Shown piece after piece: positions 13,409 to 21,324 of a stretch of 27,631 nucleotides of DNA. The translations under genes and the position numbers were made by a program. The notes beneath the pieces are model-generated. The model had not been told where the DNA came from. It saw nothing but the letters and a program-made list of their open reading frames with translations, and did no database searches. The DNA comes from a virus: positions 1 to 27,631 of IMG/VR virus record IMGVR_UViG_3300028024_000024; one strand, given 5' to 3'. Each line of letters opens with the position of its first letter. The first letter of the stretch is position 1.

Positions 13409-14149
13409 ATGAACATCCTCTCCTATTCCGAGGCAAAAGCGCTCGGATTGAAGCAGTACTTCACAGGGAAGCCGTGCAAGCACGGACACAGTGCCCCGCG
13501 CTGGGTTTCCAGTCAGAACTGCATTACATGCGCTGCAAATCGCGTCTCCAAGTCCCGAAAGGATGACCCTGAGAAATGGAGGGTCTACGGACGCGAGGCT
13601 TATGCGGCTGATCCGGTGCGGTTTCGCGCTAAGTCCATGCGGACTTACTACAGGAATCCGAAGACACCGGAACAAAAGGCCGCGCGACGCGAATATCACG
13701 CGCAGCACTACCTGAAGAATGCAGGAAAGTATCTTGAATGGGCTCGCGCCTTTCGCGCTAGAGACCCACAAAGGTATCTTGCTAGTAAGCGGGCATATGC
13801 TAGGGCGCACCCCGAACTGACGCGCAGCATCAAGGCTGGTTGGAAGAAACGGAATCTGGCGAAGGTAAATGCCGATACCGCATACCGGCGCGCTGTAAAG
13901 CACAGAGCAACGCCCACATGGGCTGATCTAGACGGGATTGCGCAGTTCTATGCCGAGGCTGTGCGCCTTACGCGAGACACTGGCATTGAGCATCACGTCG
14001 ACCATATCGTGCCGCTCCGGTCTCGACTGGTTTGCGGACTGCACAACCAGTTCAATCTGCAAGTGCTGCCCGGGCGTGACAACCAATCGAAATCGAATCG
14101 CTACTGGCCCGACATGCCTGAAACCGAACAACTGGCGCTCGCAGCATGA
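13409..14149 (+). CDS. HNH endonuclease (homing-type) with CKHGH zinc head
   Basis: This is a 246-residue protein. Residues 5-41 are the Cys/His head YSEAKALGLKQYFTGKPCKHGH...NCITC (Cys23, His25, His27, Cys38, Cys41). A long basic, helical, Arg/Tyr-rich middle (45-170) follows. The C-terminal HNH domain has HHVDHIVPL (195-203), the Asn-containing LHNQFNLQVLP (211-221) and NQSKSNRY (225-232). Such proteins make site-specific nicks or breaks and often spread as mobile genes. HNH proteins next to terminase can also help cos cleavage, but this basic, head-bearing type looks more like a homing enzyme. It ends as ATGA with the next frame. Confidence 0.88.
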   Translation: MNILSYSEAKALGLKQYFTGKPCKHGHSAPRWVSSQNCITCAANRVSKSRKDDPEKWRVYGREAYAADPVRFRAKSMRTYYRNPKTPEQKAARREYHAQHYLKNAGKYLEWARAFRARDPQRYLASKRAYARAHPELTRSIKAGWKKRNLAKVNADTAYRRAVKHRATPTWADLDGIAQFYAEAVRLTRDTGIEHHVDHIVPLRSRLVCGLHNQFNLQVLPGRDNQSKSNRYWPDMPETEQLALAA

Positions 14150-14259
14150 TGGATACGCAGAAGAAGCACACCCAGTTCGAATATGTCGAGTTGCGGGACT
14201 TCGCAATGATCGGCGGCCGGTTCTATGAGCGCAACCAATCGGAATTGATGGGTGCCTGA
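14146..14259 (+). CDS. Very small protein, 37 residues, unknown function
   Basis: The start overlaps the HNH stop as ATGA. Sequence: MMDTQKKHTQFEYVELRDFAM then IGGRFYERNQSELMGA. A second ATG follows immediately (14149). The overlap is its main support. It could be translated after the HNH gene or be chance. The remaining 63 bases before the terminase gene show no feature beyond a plain spacer. Confidence 0.45.
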   Translation: MMDTQKKHTQFEYVELRDFAMIGGRFYERNQSELMGA

Positions 14260-14322
14260 CGCCCTCCGGCCACAAAACCAGCGCGAACGGATGAAACGGT
14301 AGCACTTGGGGCACAAATAACT

Positions 14323-14979
14323 ATGGCGCAAGAAAAGAAGGCCGCGCCGGACTGGGAAAGGATCGAAGCCGACTACCGGGCCGGCTTGCTGTCGGTTCGG
14401 GAGATTGCGGCAGCGCATGGCATCTCACATACGGCAATCCAGAAGCGCGCGAACAAAGAGCCAAAATGGGAGCGCGATCTAGCCAAACGCATACAGGCTA
14501 AGGCTGACGCCTTGGTTGCCAAGCGCGAGGTTGCCAGCCAAGTTGCCACGGAAACCAAGGCGGCAACCGATTCGGCGATTGTCGAGGCGAATGCTTTAGT
14601 CATTGCCAATATCAGGCTCGCTCATCGCACCGATATTTCGCGCGCCAGGTCACTCGCCATGAACCTGCTTGGCGAATTGGAGATCGAGACTGACAACGTT
14701 GACCTGTTCGAACAACTCGGCGACCTCCTTCGATCGGACGACGACAAAGGGCAAGACAAACGCAATGAGGTCTACCGTAAGGTAATCTCCGGCGCCGCTC
14801 GCGTTGACAGTATGAAGAAGCTCGCTGAGACGCTGAAGACGCTAATCGGGCTTGAGCGTGAGGCTTACGGCGTGGCCGAAGATCCTCCGCCCCCTCCAGC
14901 GCCGCCGGTGCAAAACACGACGGTGGTAATCGAAGATGCAGTCGCAGCCGCCCGCAGAAAGCTCAGTACAGAGTACTGA
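14323..14979 (+). CDS. Terminase small subunit
   Basis: This 218-residue protein binds phage DNA and directs packaging. The N-terminal helix-turn-helix ([36 protein letters not shown], 11-46) is typical of small terminases. A long helical, charged middle follows that would drive ring assembly. The C-terminal part has a proline run (PPPPPAPP, about 188-195) and a short helix likely contacting the large subunit. Its end overlaps the large-subunit start by 44 bases, the usual close pairing. Which recognition site (pac or cos) it uses cannot be read here. Confidence 0.85.
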   Translation: MAQEKKAAPDWERIEADYRAGLLSVREIAAAHGISHTAIQKRANKEPKWERDLAKRIQAKADALVAKREVASQVATETKAATDSAIVEANALVIANIRLAHRTDISRARSLAMNLLGELEIETDNVDLFEQLGDLLRSDDDKGQDKRNEVYRKVISGAARVDSMKKLAETLKTLIGLEREAYGVAEDPPPPPAPPVQNTTVVIEDAVAAARRKLSTEY

Positions 14980-16480
14980 GGCCGAAATTGAAAGGCTCGT
15001 CATCAAACAGGATTGCGAAGACGATCACCTGTTTTTTAGCCGGTATTTCTTCAAACATCGGCAGAGTATCAAGTTCCGCGTCAATTGGCACCATGTGCTG
15101 ATAGCCGATACGGTCGAGAAGGTCATTTCTGGCGAACTGAAGAACGTTGTCATTAATGTTCCGCCCGGCTCATCAAAGACGGAGCTGGTCGCGATCAACC
15201 TGATTGCACGTGGGCTGGCAAAGAACCCGCGCGCCCGCTTCCTGCATATCTCGTATTCGGACGATCTCGCGCTCCTGAATTCGGAAACGGCGCGGGAAAT
15301 TGTCAGATCGAGTGAATATCAGGCGCTATGGCCGATGAAGATCGCGGACGACGCGGATTCCAAGAAGCGTTGGAATGTTGTCGTTGACGGCAAGAAAGCC
15401 GGAGGCGTCTACGCCGTATCGCTGGGCGGTCAGATCACTGGCTTTCGTGCCGGTCATATGGCCGAAGGCTGGCAAGGCGCCATCATCATCGATGATCCGC
15501 TGAAGGTCGAGGACGCATATAGCAAGACCAATCGCGACAAGGCTAACCGCAAGATCATCTCGACGGTAAAGAGCCGGCGAGCGAATCCGGATACGCCGAT
15601 TGTCCTGATCATGCAGCGCCTGGCCGAGGAAGATCCTACCGGCTTCATCAAGGCTGGCAAGGTTCCCGGCGATTGGACGTTCATCGAGATTCCTGCGCTC
15701 ACCACTGATGAGTATGTCGCGAATCTGCCCGATCATATCCAACCGCTGGTGGACAGTTCGGAACGCGACGAGGACGGTCGATTCAGTTATTGGCCGTATA
15801 AGGAGCCGCTGCAGGATCTGCTGGCGTCCGAGAAAGCCGATCGCTACGTCTTCAGCGGCCAGTATATGCAGCGCCCCTCTCCACTTGGGGGCGGCATTAT
15901 CCGTGGCTCCGCATTCCGTCGTTATGGCGTGGTTCCTCAATTACGCTACCGGAAAATATACGCCGACACGGCGCAGAAGACTGCCGAACGCAACGATTAC
16001 AGCGTTATGCAGTGCTGGGGGTATGGACTGGACGGCAACGCGTACCTGCTTGACCAGATACGCGGGAAGTGGGAGGCGCCAATGCTCCGCCAGCAGGCAA
16101 TGGACTTCTGGAACAAGCATTACGCGTTGAACGGCAACCAGTACCTTGGCCCACTCCGTCAGATGAAGGTTGAGGATAAGGCCAGCGGGACCGGCTTGAT
16201 TCAAGACATTCGCGCATCTGGCGGCATTCCAATCGAAGGCATAGAACGGAATCGCGACAAGCTCTCGCGCGTGATGGACGTAGTTAGCTACATAGATTCG
16301 GGTTACGTCCACATCCCGGAAAACGCACCTTGGGCAAGCGACTTCATTGGTGAGTGCGAGGCGTTCACTGCTGATGACACACACGCACACGACGACCAGA
16401 TAGACCCGATGTGCGACGCCATCAACGATATGTTGGCTGGCGCGAAAGACCTATCCGTATGGGCCAAGCTGGCCGGTTAA
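14936..16480 (+). CDS. Terminase large subunit (packaging ATPase/nuclease)
   Basis: This 514-residue motor protein pumps DNA into the prohead and cuts it. The ATPase part has a Walker A variant VPPGSSKTE (75-83), a Walker B GAIIIDDP (181-188) and the coupling-motif region [12 protein letters not shown] (222-233). The nuclease part has catalytic-type acidic residues in IYADTAQKT (Asp344) and HDDQID (485-490), as in RNase H-fold terminases. Length and order are normal for the large terminase family. Gene order with the portal gene downstream supports the call. The ATG at 14936 lies inside the small-subunit gene. Confidence 0.94.
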   Translation: MQSQPPAESSVQSTEAEIERLVIKQDCEDDHLFFSRYFFKHRQSIKFRVNWHHVLIADTVEKVISGELKNVVINVPPGSSKTELVAINLIARGLAKNPRARFLHISYSDDLALLNSETAREIVRSSEYQALWPMKIADDADSKKRWNVVVDGKKAGGVYAVSLGGQITGFRAGHMAEGWQGAIIIDDPLKVEDAYSKTNRDKANRKIISTVKSRRANPDTPIVLIMQRLAEEDPTGFIKAGKVPGDWTFIEIPALTTDEYVANLPDHIQPLVDSSERDEDGRFSYWPYKEPLQDLLASEKADRYVFSGQYMQRPSPLGGGIIRGSAFRRYGVVPQLRYRKIYADTAQKTAERNDYSVMQCWGYGLDGNAYLLDQIRGKWEAPMLRQQAMDFWNKHYALNGNQYLGPLRQMKVEDKASGTGLIQDIRASGGIPIEGIERNRDKLSRVMDVVSYIDSGYVHIPENAPWASDFIGECEAFTADDTHAHDDQIDPMCDAINDMLAGAKDLSVWAKLAG

Positions 16481-16525
16481 AAACACCTACGGCCACCGTG
16501 CCGCAAGCAAGGAAATTCTTCCAGC

Positions 16526-17980
16526 ATGGCAAAGTCACGTCGAAACATGAAGGTAGGCGTGACGAAACCGGTCGTCCGCACGAACGATTCGTTCTCCAAT
16601 TTTGCCAGCAACGTCGGCTGGGGCACGAATAACCAGTCATCAGCATCGCAATACACGCTCACGTATCAGAGCCGCAACCGGGTTAATCTGGAAGCGGCTT
16701 ATCGCGGTTCGTGGATCGTGAGGCAGGCTGTCGATGCGTTGCCTGAGGACATGACCCGAGCCGGCGTTGAGTTTTCGGGGCTTGAGCCAGATGACACCTC
16801 GACGCTCGAACAAGACATGATGCGTCTGGCGATTTGGGACGCGCTTTGCGATACGGGTAAGTGGGCGAATCTGTATGGCGGCTGCCTGGCCGTCATGCTC
16901 ATAGAAGGGCAGGATTTCACAACGCCATTGCGCCCTGAGACGATCGCTCAAGGTCAGTTCAAGGGGCTACTCGTTCTTGACCGGTGGATGGTCTCGCCGC
17001 CAGTCGGTGAGGTGGTGACGGACTTCGGTCCAGACATGGGCAAGCCGGTCTACTACAACGTTATTGCGGACTATGCCGCGATTCCGAAGGCGAAGATTCA
17101 CTACACACGCGTGATCCGCCTGGACGGCATGGATTTGCCGTTCTACCAGCGCGTCAGTGAAAATGGCTGGGGCCTTTCGGTGCTTGAGCCGATGTGGGAT
17201 CGCCTGATTGCATTCGATAGCGCGTCTGTTGGTGCCGGCCAGTTGATCTACAAGGCGCATCTGCGAACGATGTCCATCAAAGGACTGCGCGAAATTATCG
17301 CAATGGGCGGCCCCGCCCTTGCCGGCCTGAAAGCGCAAATCGAATTCATCCGTCAGGCGCAAACGAACGAAGGCATCACGGTAGTGGACGTGGAAGACAA
17401 GTTCGAGGCGCATCAGTATGCGTTCGCTGGCCTGTCCGACATGTTGCTTCAGTTTGCACAGCAATTGTGCGGCTCTTTGGGTATGCCCTTCACCCGCCTG
17501 TTTGGTCAATCGCCAACGGGTTTGGGAGCGACGGGCGAAGGCGAAATGAAGCAGTGGCATGAGAAAGTCAAGCAGAACCAGGAGCGGCGTTACCGCAATC
17601 CTCTGCACCGCCTATTCTCTGTCATGTCTATGTCGTCGCTCGGCAAGCCATTGCCAGATGACTTTGGCTTCGAGTTCCGCAGCCTGCAAGAGATGAGTGA
17701 GGCGGAGAAATCCACAATCGCCAAATCGACCGTTGAGGCTGTCACTAATGCGGTGGATGCGAACCTGTTGAAGATCAGCGACGGCATGAAGGAGCTTAAA
17801 GCATCGGCTCCGAATACCGGCATGTTCGGCGGCATCACGGACGAAGCAATCGCTGAGGCCGAAGAACAGGAGAAGAATGCTCCGCCGCCCGGTGAAATGG
17901 ACTTGCCTGATATGCAGGGTCTGACAGGTGATTCAGGCTCTGCCATTTCCTGGCTCAAACGCTTGCGCAAAAAGAAATAA
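16526..17980 (+). CDS. Portal protein (DUF1073 family)
   Basis: This 484-residue protein forms the dodecameric DNA-entry ring at one head vertex. It matches DUF1073-type portals: NLEAAYRGSWIVRQAVDALPEDMTRAG near 50-76, GKWANLYGGCLAVMLIEGQD near 110-130, and the LCGSLGMPFTRLFGQSPTGLGATGEGEMKQWHEKV stretch near 313-347. The C-terminus is acidic and then basic (LKRLRKKK). Some DUF1073 proteins are fused to an Acb1 anti-CBASS domain; I see no second domain or paired HxT motifs here. The gene follows terminase and precedes the gp7-type gene, the standard order. Confidence 0.9.
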   Translation: MAKSRRNMKVGVTKPVVRTNDSFSNFASNVGWGTNNQSSASQYTLTYQSRNRVNLEAAYRGSWIVRQAVDALPEDMTRAGVEFSGLEPDDTSTLEQDMMRLAIWDALCDTGKWANLYGGCLAVMLIEGQDFTTPLRPETIAQGQFKGLLVLDRWMVSPPVGEVVTDFGPDMGKPVYYNVIADYAAIPKAKIHYTRVIRLDGMDLPFYQRVSENGWGLSVLEPMWDRLIAFDSASVGAGQLIYKAHLRTMSIKGLREIIAMGGPALAGLKAQIEFIRQAQTNEGITVVDVEDKFEAHQYAFAGLSDMLLQFAQQLCGSLGMPFTRLFGQSPTGLGATGEGEMKQWHEKVKQNQERRYRNPLHRLFSVMSMSSLGKPLPDDFGFEFRSLQEMSEAEKSTIAKSTVEAVTNAVDANLLKISDGMKELKASAPNTGMFGGITDEAIAEAEEQEKNAPPPGEMDLPDMQGLTGDSGSAISWLKRLRKKK

Positions 17981-18225
17981 TGTTCGGCTACCAACCCAAG
18001 GGGAAATCCATGCAGTCTCGATTGCCACCCCCTCCACCGCCGATGCCGAATCTTCGAGCCGCAAGAGTAGCCACCGACGATTTGGTAAAAGCAGCAGCCC
18101 GCGCTAACTCGGCGTGGACGAAAGCGCAGATGCGTGACGCGCTCCGCTCTGTCAGATATTGGTTGGAGATGGCGGAGCAGGCTACCGAGCACAAAGACGA
18201 TGAGGAACCTCACACTAGACCGTAA
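17980..18225 (+). CDS. Small head-region protein with proline run, 81 residues
   Basis: The ATG shares one base with the portal stop (TAATG). An in-frame ATG at 18010 has a better ribosome site (AAGGGG about 8 bases upstream), so a 71-residue form is possible. A proline run (LPPPPPPMP) is followed by two helices (AARVATDDLVKAAARANSAW and KAQMRDALRSVRYWLEMAEQ). It may be an assembly or connector accessory. I recognise no family. Its 3' end overlaps the gp7-type gene by 26 bases. Confidence 0.65.
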   Translation: MFGYQPKGKSMQSRLPPPPPPMPNLRAARVATDDLVKAAARANSAWTKAQMRDALRSVRYWLEMAEQATEHKDDEEPHTRP

Positions 18226-18949
18226 GCGCGAACGCAACCCGGTCAGAACGCGAGGCGCAGAGCTGCGCTACGGCTCGCAACTCAGGAAGGTAGCGCAGCA
18301 GGTAGGCGCAATCATCCAACCGTTCACGCCGGGCGACATGAGCCAAGTGCCGACGATCGAGCAGTTGCTCGGCGCCTACGCCGACATGCTGAAGGGCTGG
18401 GCCACGCAGACGGCTAGCAACATGCTGATGGACGTCGCGCTGCGCGATGAGCAGACGTGGAAGGTGCTCGCTAAAGACCTATCGCGCGGGCTTCGCGAAG
18501 AAATCCGCAATGCGCCCACTGGCGCTGTTATGCGCACCCTGTTGGCGGAACAGGTCGATCTGATACAGAGCCTGCCGAGGGAAGCGGCGCAGCGCGTGCA
18601 TCAGTTGACTCTGGCAGGCATCGAAGACTCGACGCGCGCCAGTGTGATTGCCAAGGAAATCATGCGAACTGGCGAGGTAACGGCCGGTCGCGCGATGCTG
18701 ATTGCCCGCACCGAGGTGTCACGGACAGCCACCACGCTCACGCAGGCGCGGGCGCAGTCCATTGGTGCCGACTCCTATATCTGGCGGACCAGCGGCGATT
18801 CAGACGTTCGCAGCGATCACAAGAAACTCAACGGCAAGATTTTCCGCTGGGATGATCCGCCTGTTGCCGACGAACACTCGGGCACCCGCGCAAATCCTGG
18901 TTGCATCTGGAATTGCCGCTGCTACGCCGAGCCTATCATTCAAGACTGA
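18200..18949 (+). CDS. SPP1 gp7-type head morphogenesis protein
   Basis: This is a 249-residue minor head protein of the SPP1 gp7 / Mu gpF-like family, which binds the portal and helps DNA delivery. The signature is in the C-terminal half: ARTEVSRTATTLTQARAQSIGADSYIWRTSGDSDVRSDHKKLNGKIFRWDDPP, ending ANPGCIWNCRCYAEPI with the typical Cys/His metal-like cluster. I placed the start at ATG 18200, inside the previous gene; an in-frame ATG at 18134 would add residues that are not typical of the family. It sits directly after portal and before the protease/scaffold gene. Confidence 0.87.
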   Translation: MRNLTLDRKRERNPVRTRGAELRYGSQLRKVAQQVGAIIQPFTPGDMSQVPTIEQLLGAYADMLKGWATQTASNMLMDVALRDEQTWKVLAKDLSRGLREEIRNAPTGAVMRTLLAEQVDLIQSLPREAAQRVHQLTLAGIEDSTRASVIAKEIMRTGEVTAGRAMLIARTEVSRTATTLTQARAQSIGADSYIWRTSGDSDVRSDHKKLNGKIFRWDDPPVADEHSGTRANPGCIWNCRCYAEPIIQD

Positions 18950-18951
18950 CT

Positions 18952-20733
18952 ATGCCCAACGATGCCATCGTGATGGCTGCTGGCATCGCCTACATCGATC
19001 CTAGCGGCGATGTTCTTCTGCTTAAGCGCAGCCCCGATAGCGATCATGCGGGCAAATGGTGCTTTCCAGGCGGACACATCGACGAAGGCGAGACAGCCGA
19101 ACAGGCCGCGCGGCGCGAATCTAGCGAAGAAATCGGCCGATTCCCTTACGGCGAACTTGAGCAGATAGCACAGATTGTCAGTGACGAAGGCGTTGATTTC
19201 ACAATGTTCGCCTGCAGCGTCGATGCAAAGTTCAATCCTGTTCTCAATCGCGAACACACAGACTACGCATGGGTTCCTGTGAGCAAACTTCCCCATAACA
19301 CACATCCTGGCGTCAAGGCAGTACTCACGCACGACTGCGAATGCAAGGCATGCGCGAGCAAACGCGCGCCTACGAAAGATTCCGTGACTGCAGCCGGCTT
19401 CTTCGCTGGCGAGGAACTTGGACCCAACCAGTCCTTTACGCCAGAAGGGTTCCTCATCTGCGAGGCGGTTCCAATCGCGCGCATCGGAACGCAGCAATAC
19501 GCCGACATCGAGCTTCCTGATCTTGAGGCAGGCAAAGACGGGCTGATTGTTGTTGAGCGCAATCCTGATGTCGTGTTTGCACCCGACACGCTCGCCAGCC
19601 TGCTCGGGAAGCCGGTGACAATTGGTCATCCAGAGGGTGAGGTAACCCCCGATAACTGGTCCATCCTCTCCAAGGGATCGACATTTAACCCACGCCGAGG
19701 CGAAGGCGATCAGAGCGACCTACTTATTGCGGACCTGCTTATTCAGGACAAGTTCGCTATCAATGAAGTCCGCAATAACGGCCTGAAAGGAATTTCAGTC
19801 GGATACGACGCGGATTACCAGCAAATCGCGCCGGGACGGGCGCGGCAAACGACCATCGTGGCAAATCACGTTGCGTTGGTCAGGAACCCGCGCTGCGGGA
19901 TCACCTGCTCCGTCCAAGATTCAACCACCTCCCTAGGAGATCCACCCATGGCTGTTAAGAACGGCGCCGAATCCCTCAAGGATAAGTTGCGCAAATTGTT
20001 TATGGCGCGCGACTCGGAAGCCTTCGAGAAAGCGCTGTCGGAGGAAGTCGAAGGCGAGTCGGCTGGCGGCATTCCGGCGATCCACATCCATATGTCAACC
20101 AAAGACGCAGAGTCCGAGGAAGACAAGAAGGATGACGACAAGAAGGAAGAAACGAAGGACGAAGGTCCAGACGTCGCTTCCGTGCTGACCAAGATCGATG
20201 AACGCCTGACGTCGCTCGAAAAGTGCGTTAGCGCGATGACTAAGGACTCGGCCGAGGAAGACAAGAAGGACGATACCAAGGACGACGGCGAGGAAGTTGA
20301 CCCGGACATGACCGAGGACGAGGACGCGGAAGAAAAGGACGACGATAAAAAGCCGACCAAAGACTCCGCCTCATTCCGCGATGAATTTCAGGATGCCAAG
20401 GCTCGCGCCGAAATCCTGGCTCCTGGCGTGAAGCTGCCCACGTTCGACGCCAAGGCAGATGGCAAGAAGACCGCTGACGCCATCTGCGTGCTGCGTCGTC
20501 GCGCCCTGCGTGCCGGCCTCGACAACAGCAACGCCGAACTCGTGCGCGCCATCACTGGCGATGCAGACGTATCGAAAATGGACTGTGCTGCCGCAAAGAT
20601 GGCTTTCCACGCTGCATCTGAGTTGGTCAAGCGCAAAAACATGAGCGTCGCCCGAAAGACGACGGATGCTGCGGCGGAAGCCGAAGACATCAACGAAAAA
20701 CACCGCAAGTTCTGGAATCAACACAAGGCGTAA
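18952..20733 (+). CDS. NUDIX hydrolase - DUF2213 capsid protease - scaffold fusion
   Basis: This is a 593-residue three-part protein. Residues 1-140 form a NUDIX domain with an intact box from Gly41 through Glu47, the RE pair at 55-56 and EEIG at 59-62, so it should hydrolyse a nucleoside diphosphate derivative. Residues about 145-325 match DUF2213, probably the capsid maturation protease, with a Ser in GISVGYD (Ser282) and a His in NHVALV (His306) as candidate catalytic residues. Residues 333-593 are scaffold-like: extremely acidic/Lys-rich low complexity (385-475) and a helical C-terminus. A strong ribosome site and ATG at 19948 would give the scaffold alone. The domain assignments are seen; the protease role is inferred. 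Confidence 0.85.
   Translation: MPNDAIVMAAGIAYIDPSGDVLLLKRSPDSDHAGKWCFPGGHIDEGETAEQAARRESSEEIGRFPYGELEQIAQIVSDEGVDFTMFACSVDAKFNPVLNREHTDYAWVPVSKLPHNTHPGVKAVLTHDCECKACASKRAPTKDSVTAAGFFAGEELGPNQSFTPEGFLICEAVPIARIGTQQYADIELPDLEAGKDGLIVVERNPDVVFAPDTLASLLGKPVTIGHPEGEVTPDNWSILSKGSTFNPRRGEGDQSDLLIADLLIQDKFAINEVRNNGLKGISVGYDADYQQIAPGRARQTTIVANHVALVRNPRCGITCSVQDSTTSLGDPPMAVKNGAESLKDKLRKLFMARDSEAFEKALSEEVEGESAGGIPAIHIHMSTKDAESEEDKKDDDKKEETKDEGPDVASVLTKIDERLTSLEKCVSAMTKDSAEEDKKDDTKDDGEEVDPDMTEDEDAEEKDDDKKPTKDSASFRDEFQDAKARAEILAPGVKLPTFDAKADGKKTADAICVLRRRALRAGLDNSNAELVRAITGDADVSKMDCAAAKMAFHAASELVKRKNMSVARKTTDAAAEAEDINEKHRKFWNQHKA
19935..19939 (+). promoter_or_regulatory. Internal ribosome site for a nested scaffold gene
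   Basis: AGGAG lies 8 bases before an in-frame ATG (19948) inside the fusion gene, exactly at the junction between the protease part and the charged scaffold part. This is one of the best ribosome sites in the window, and it has no role in translating the full-length protein. Confidence 0.65.
19948..20733 (+). CDS. Nested scaffold protein (internal start, same frame as the fusion)
   Basis: Translation from ATG 19948 would give 261 residues, identical to residues 333-593 of the full product. It starts MAVKNGAESLKDKLRKLF, has an acidic/Lys-rich middle and ends in a helical segment (KFWNQHKA). This mirrors lambda C/Nu3 and similar protease-scaffold pairs, in which the scaffold is made in excess from an internal start and removed by the protease. 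The evidence is the strong ribosome site and its placement at the domain junction; expression is not proven. Confidence 0.6.
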   Translation: MAVKNGAESLKDKLRKLFMARDSEAFEKALSEEVEGESAGGIPAIHIHMSTKDAESEEDKKDDDKKEETKDEGPDVASVLTKIDERLTSLEKCVSAMTKDSAEEDKKDDTKDDGEEVDPDMTEDEDAEEKDDDKKPTKDSASFRDEFQDAKARAEILAPGVKLPTFDAKADGKKTADAICVLRRRALRAGLDNSNAELVRAITGDADVSKMDCAAAKMAFHAASELVKRKNMSVARKTTDAAAEAEDINEKHRKFWNQHKA

Positions 20734-20742
20734 GGAGCCGAC

Positions 20743-21249
20743 ATGCCCTCGTTGCAAGCTTATCAATTCCGCATGCCGGCTGGATTCGCCGGTGACCTCC
20801 AACGCGCTGAAGTCGCGACGATCGAGACTCAACTGATCGACTCGGCAGCGCCGCCTACCGTGTTTGGCGTTGCCGTCAAATACGTATCCGGCAAGGTTCA
20901 ACCTATCAGCCTGTCGGGCGACACTGCCGCACTCGTGCAGGGTGTCAACCTGCGCCCGTACCCGATCCAGGGTAACGGCACCGACCCGCTCGGCACTTCG
21001 ACGCCGCCGACCTCGGGCGTGACCGATATCCTGAAGCGCGGCTACGTGATGGTGTCGCTGGGCGGCACGACCGCTGCAGCCAAGGGCGGCACGGTGTATG
21101 TGCGCGTCGCTACGCCTTCGTCCGGCAAACCGCTGGGTGGCTTCGAGGCCGCAGCAGACAGCACCAACACGATCGCCATGCCGTCGAACTGGTACTTCAC
21201 TGGTCCCGCTGATGCATACGGCATTACGGAAATTGGTGTGAATATTTGA
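20743..21249 (+). CDS. Head decoration / structural cement-like protein
   Basis: This 168-residue protein is beta-rich and Gly/Thr/Ser-rich (QPISLSGDTAALVQGVNLRPYPIQG, GYVMVSLGGTTAAAKGGTVYVRVATPSSGK). It has the composition and gene position, between scaffold and major capsid, of phage head-decoration or cement proteins that stabilise the expanded shell. No catalytic residues stand out. A GGAG ribosome site precedes the ATG. A strong terminator follows 34 bases after its stop, so its level may be set apart from that of the capsid protein. Confidence 0.72.
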   Translation: MPSLQAYQFRMPAGFAGDLQRAEVATIETQLIDSAAPPTVFGVAVKYVSGKVQPISLSGDTAALVQGVNLRPYPIQGNGTDPLGTSTPPTSGVTDILKRGYVMVSLGGTTAAAKGGTVYVRVATPSSGKPLGGFEAAADSTNTIAMPSNWYFTGPADAYGITEIGVNI

Positions 21250-21256
21250 GATCCCG

Positions 21257-21303
21257 GCGCCTAACGGCGCATCCGCTTACAGACCCGCTCCGGCGGGTTT
21301 TTT
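21257..21303 (+). terminator. Intrinsic terminator between decoration and major capsid genes
   Basis: Stem ACCCGC/GCGGGT (21283-21288 and 21293-21298), loop TCCG, with six T (21298-21303). A second small hairpin GCGCC/GGCGC sits just before (21257-21261 and 21266-21270). No clear promoter lies between this terminator and the capsid gene 22 bases later, so read-through is required. Confidence 0.85.
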
Positions 21304-21324
21304 CGTTTCTGGAGCAACAAAACA

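Noticed and set aside
13314-14149. HEARO/IscB-like RNA-guided nuclease
   Set aside because: The protein has an HNH domain but no RuvC parts, is too short, and the upstream fold is only 52 bases.
13314-14322. Group I intron around the HNH gene
   Set aside because: No interrupted host gene is seen on either side, and I found no clear P7/P3 core.
16526-17980. Acb1 anti-CBASS domain in the DUF1073 portal
   Set aside because: The C-terminal part is a short acidic/basic tail without the paired HxT-type catalytic motifs, so only the portal role is supported.
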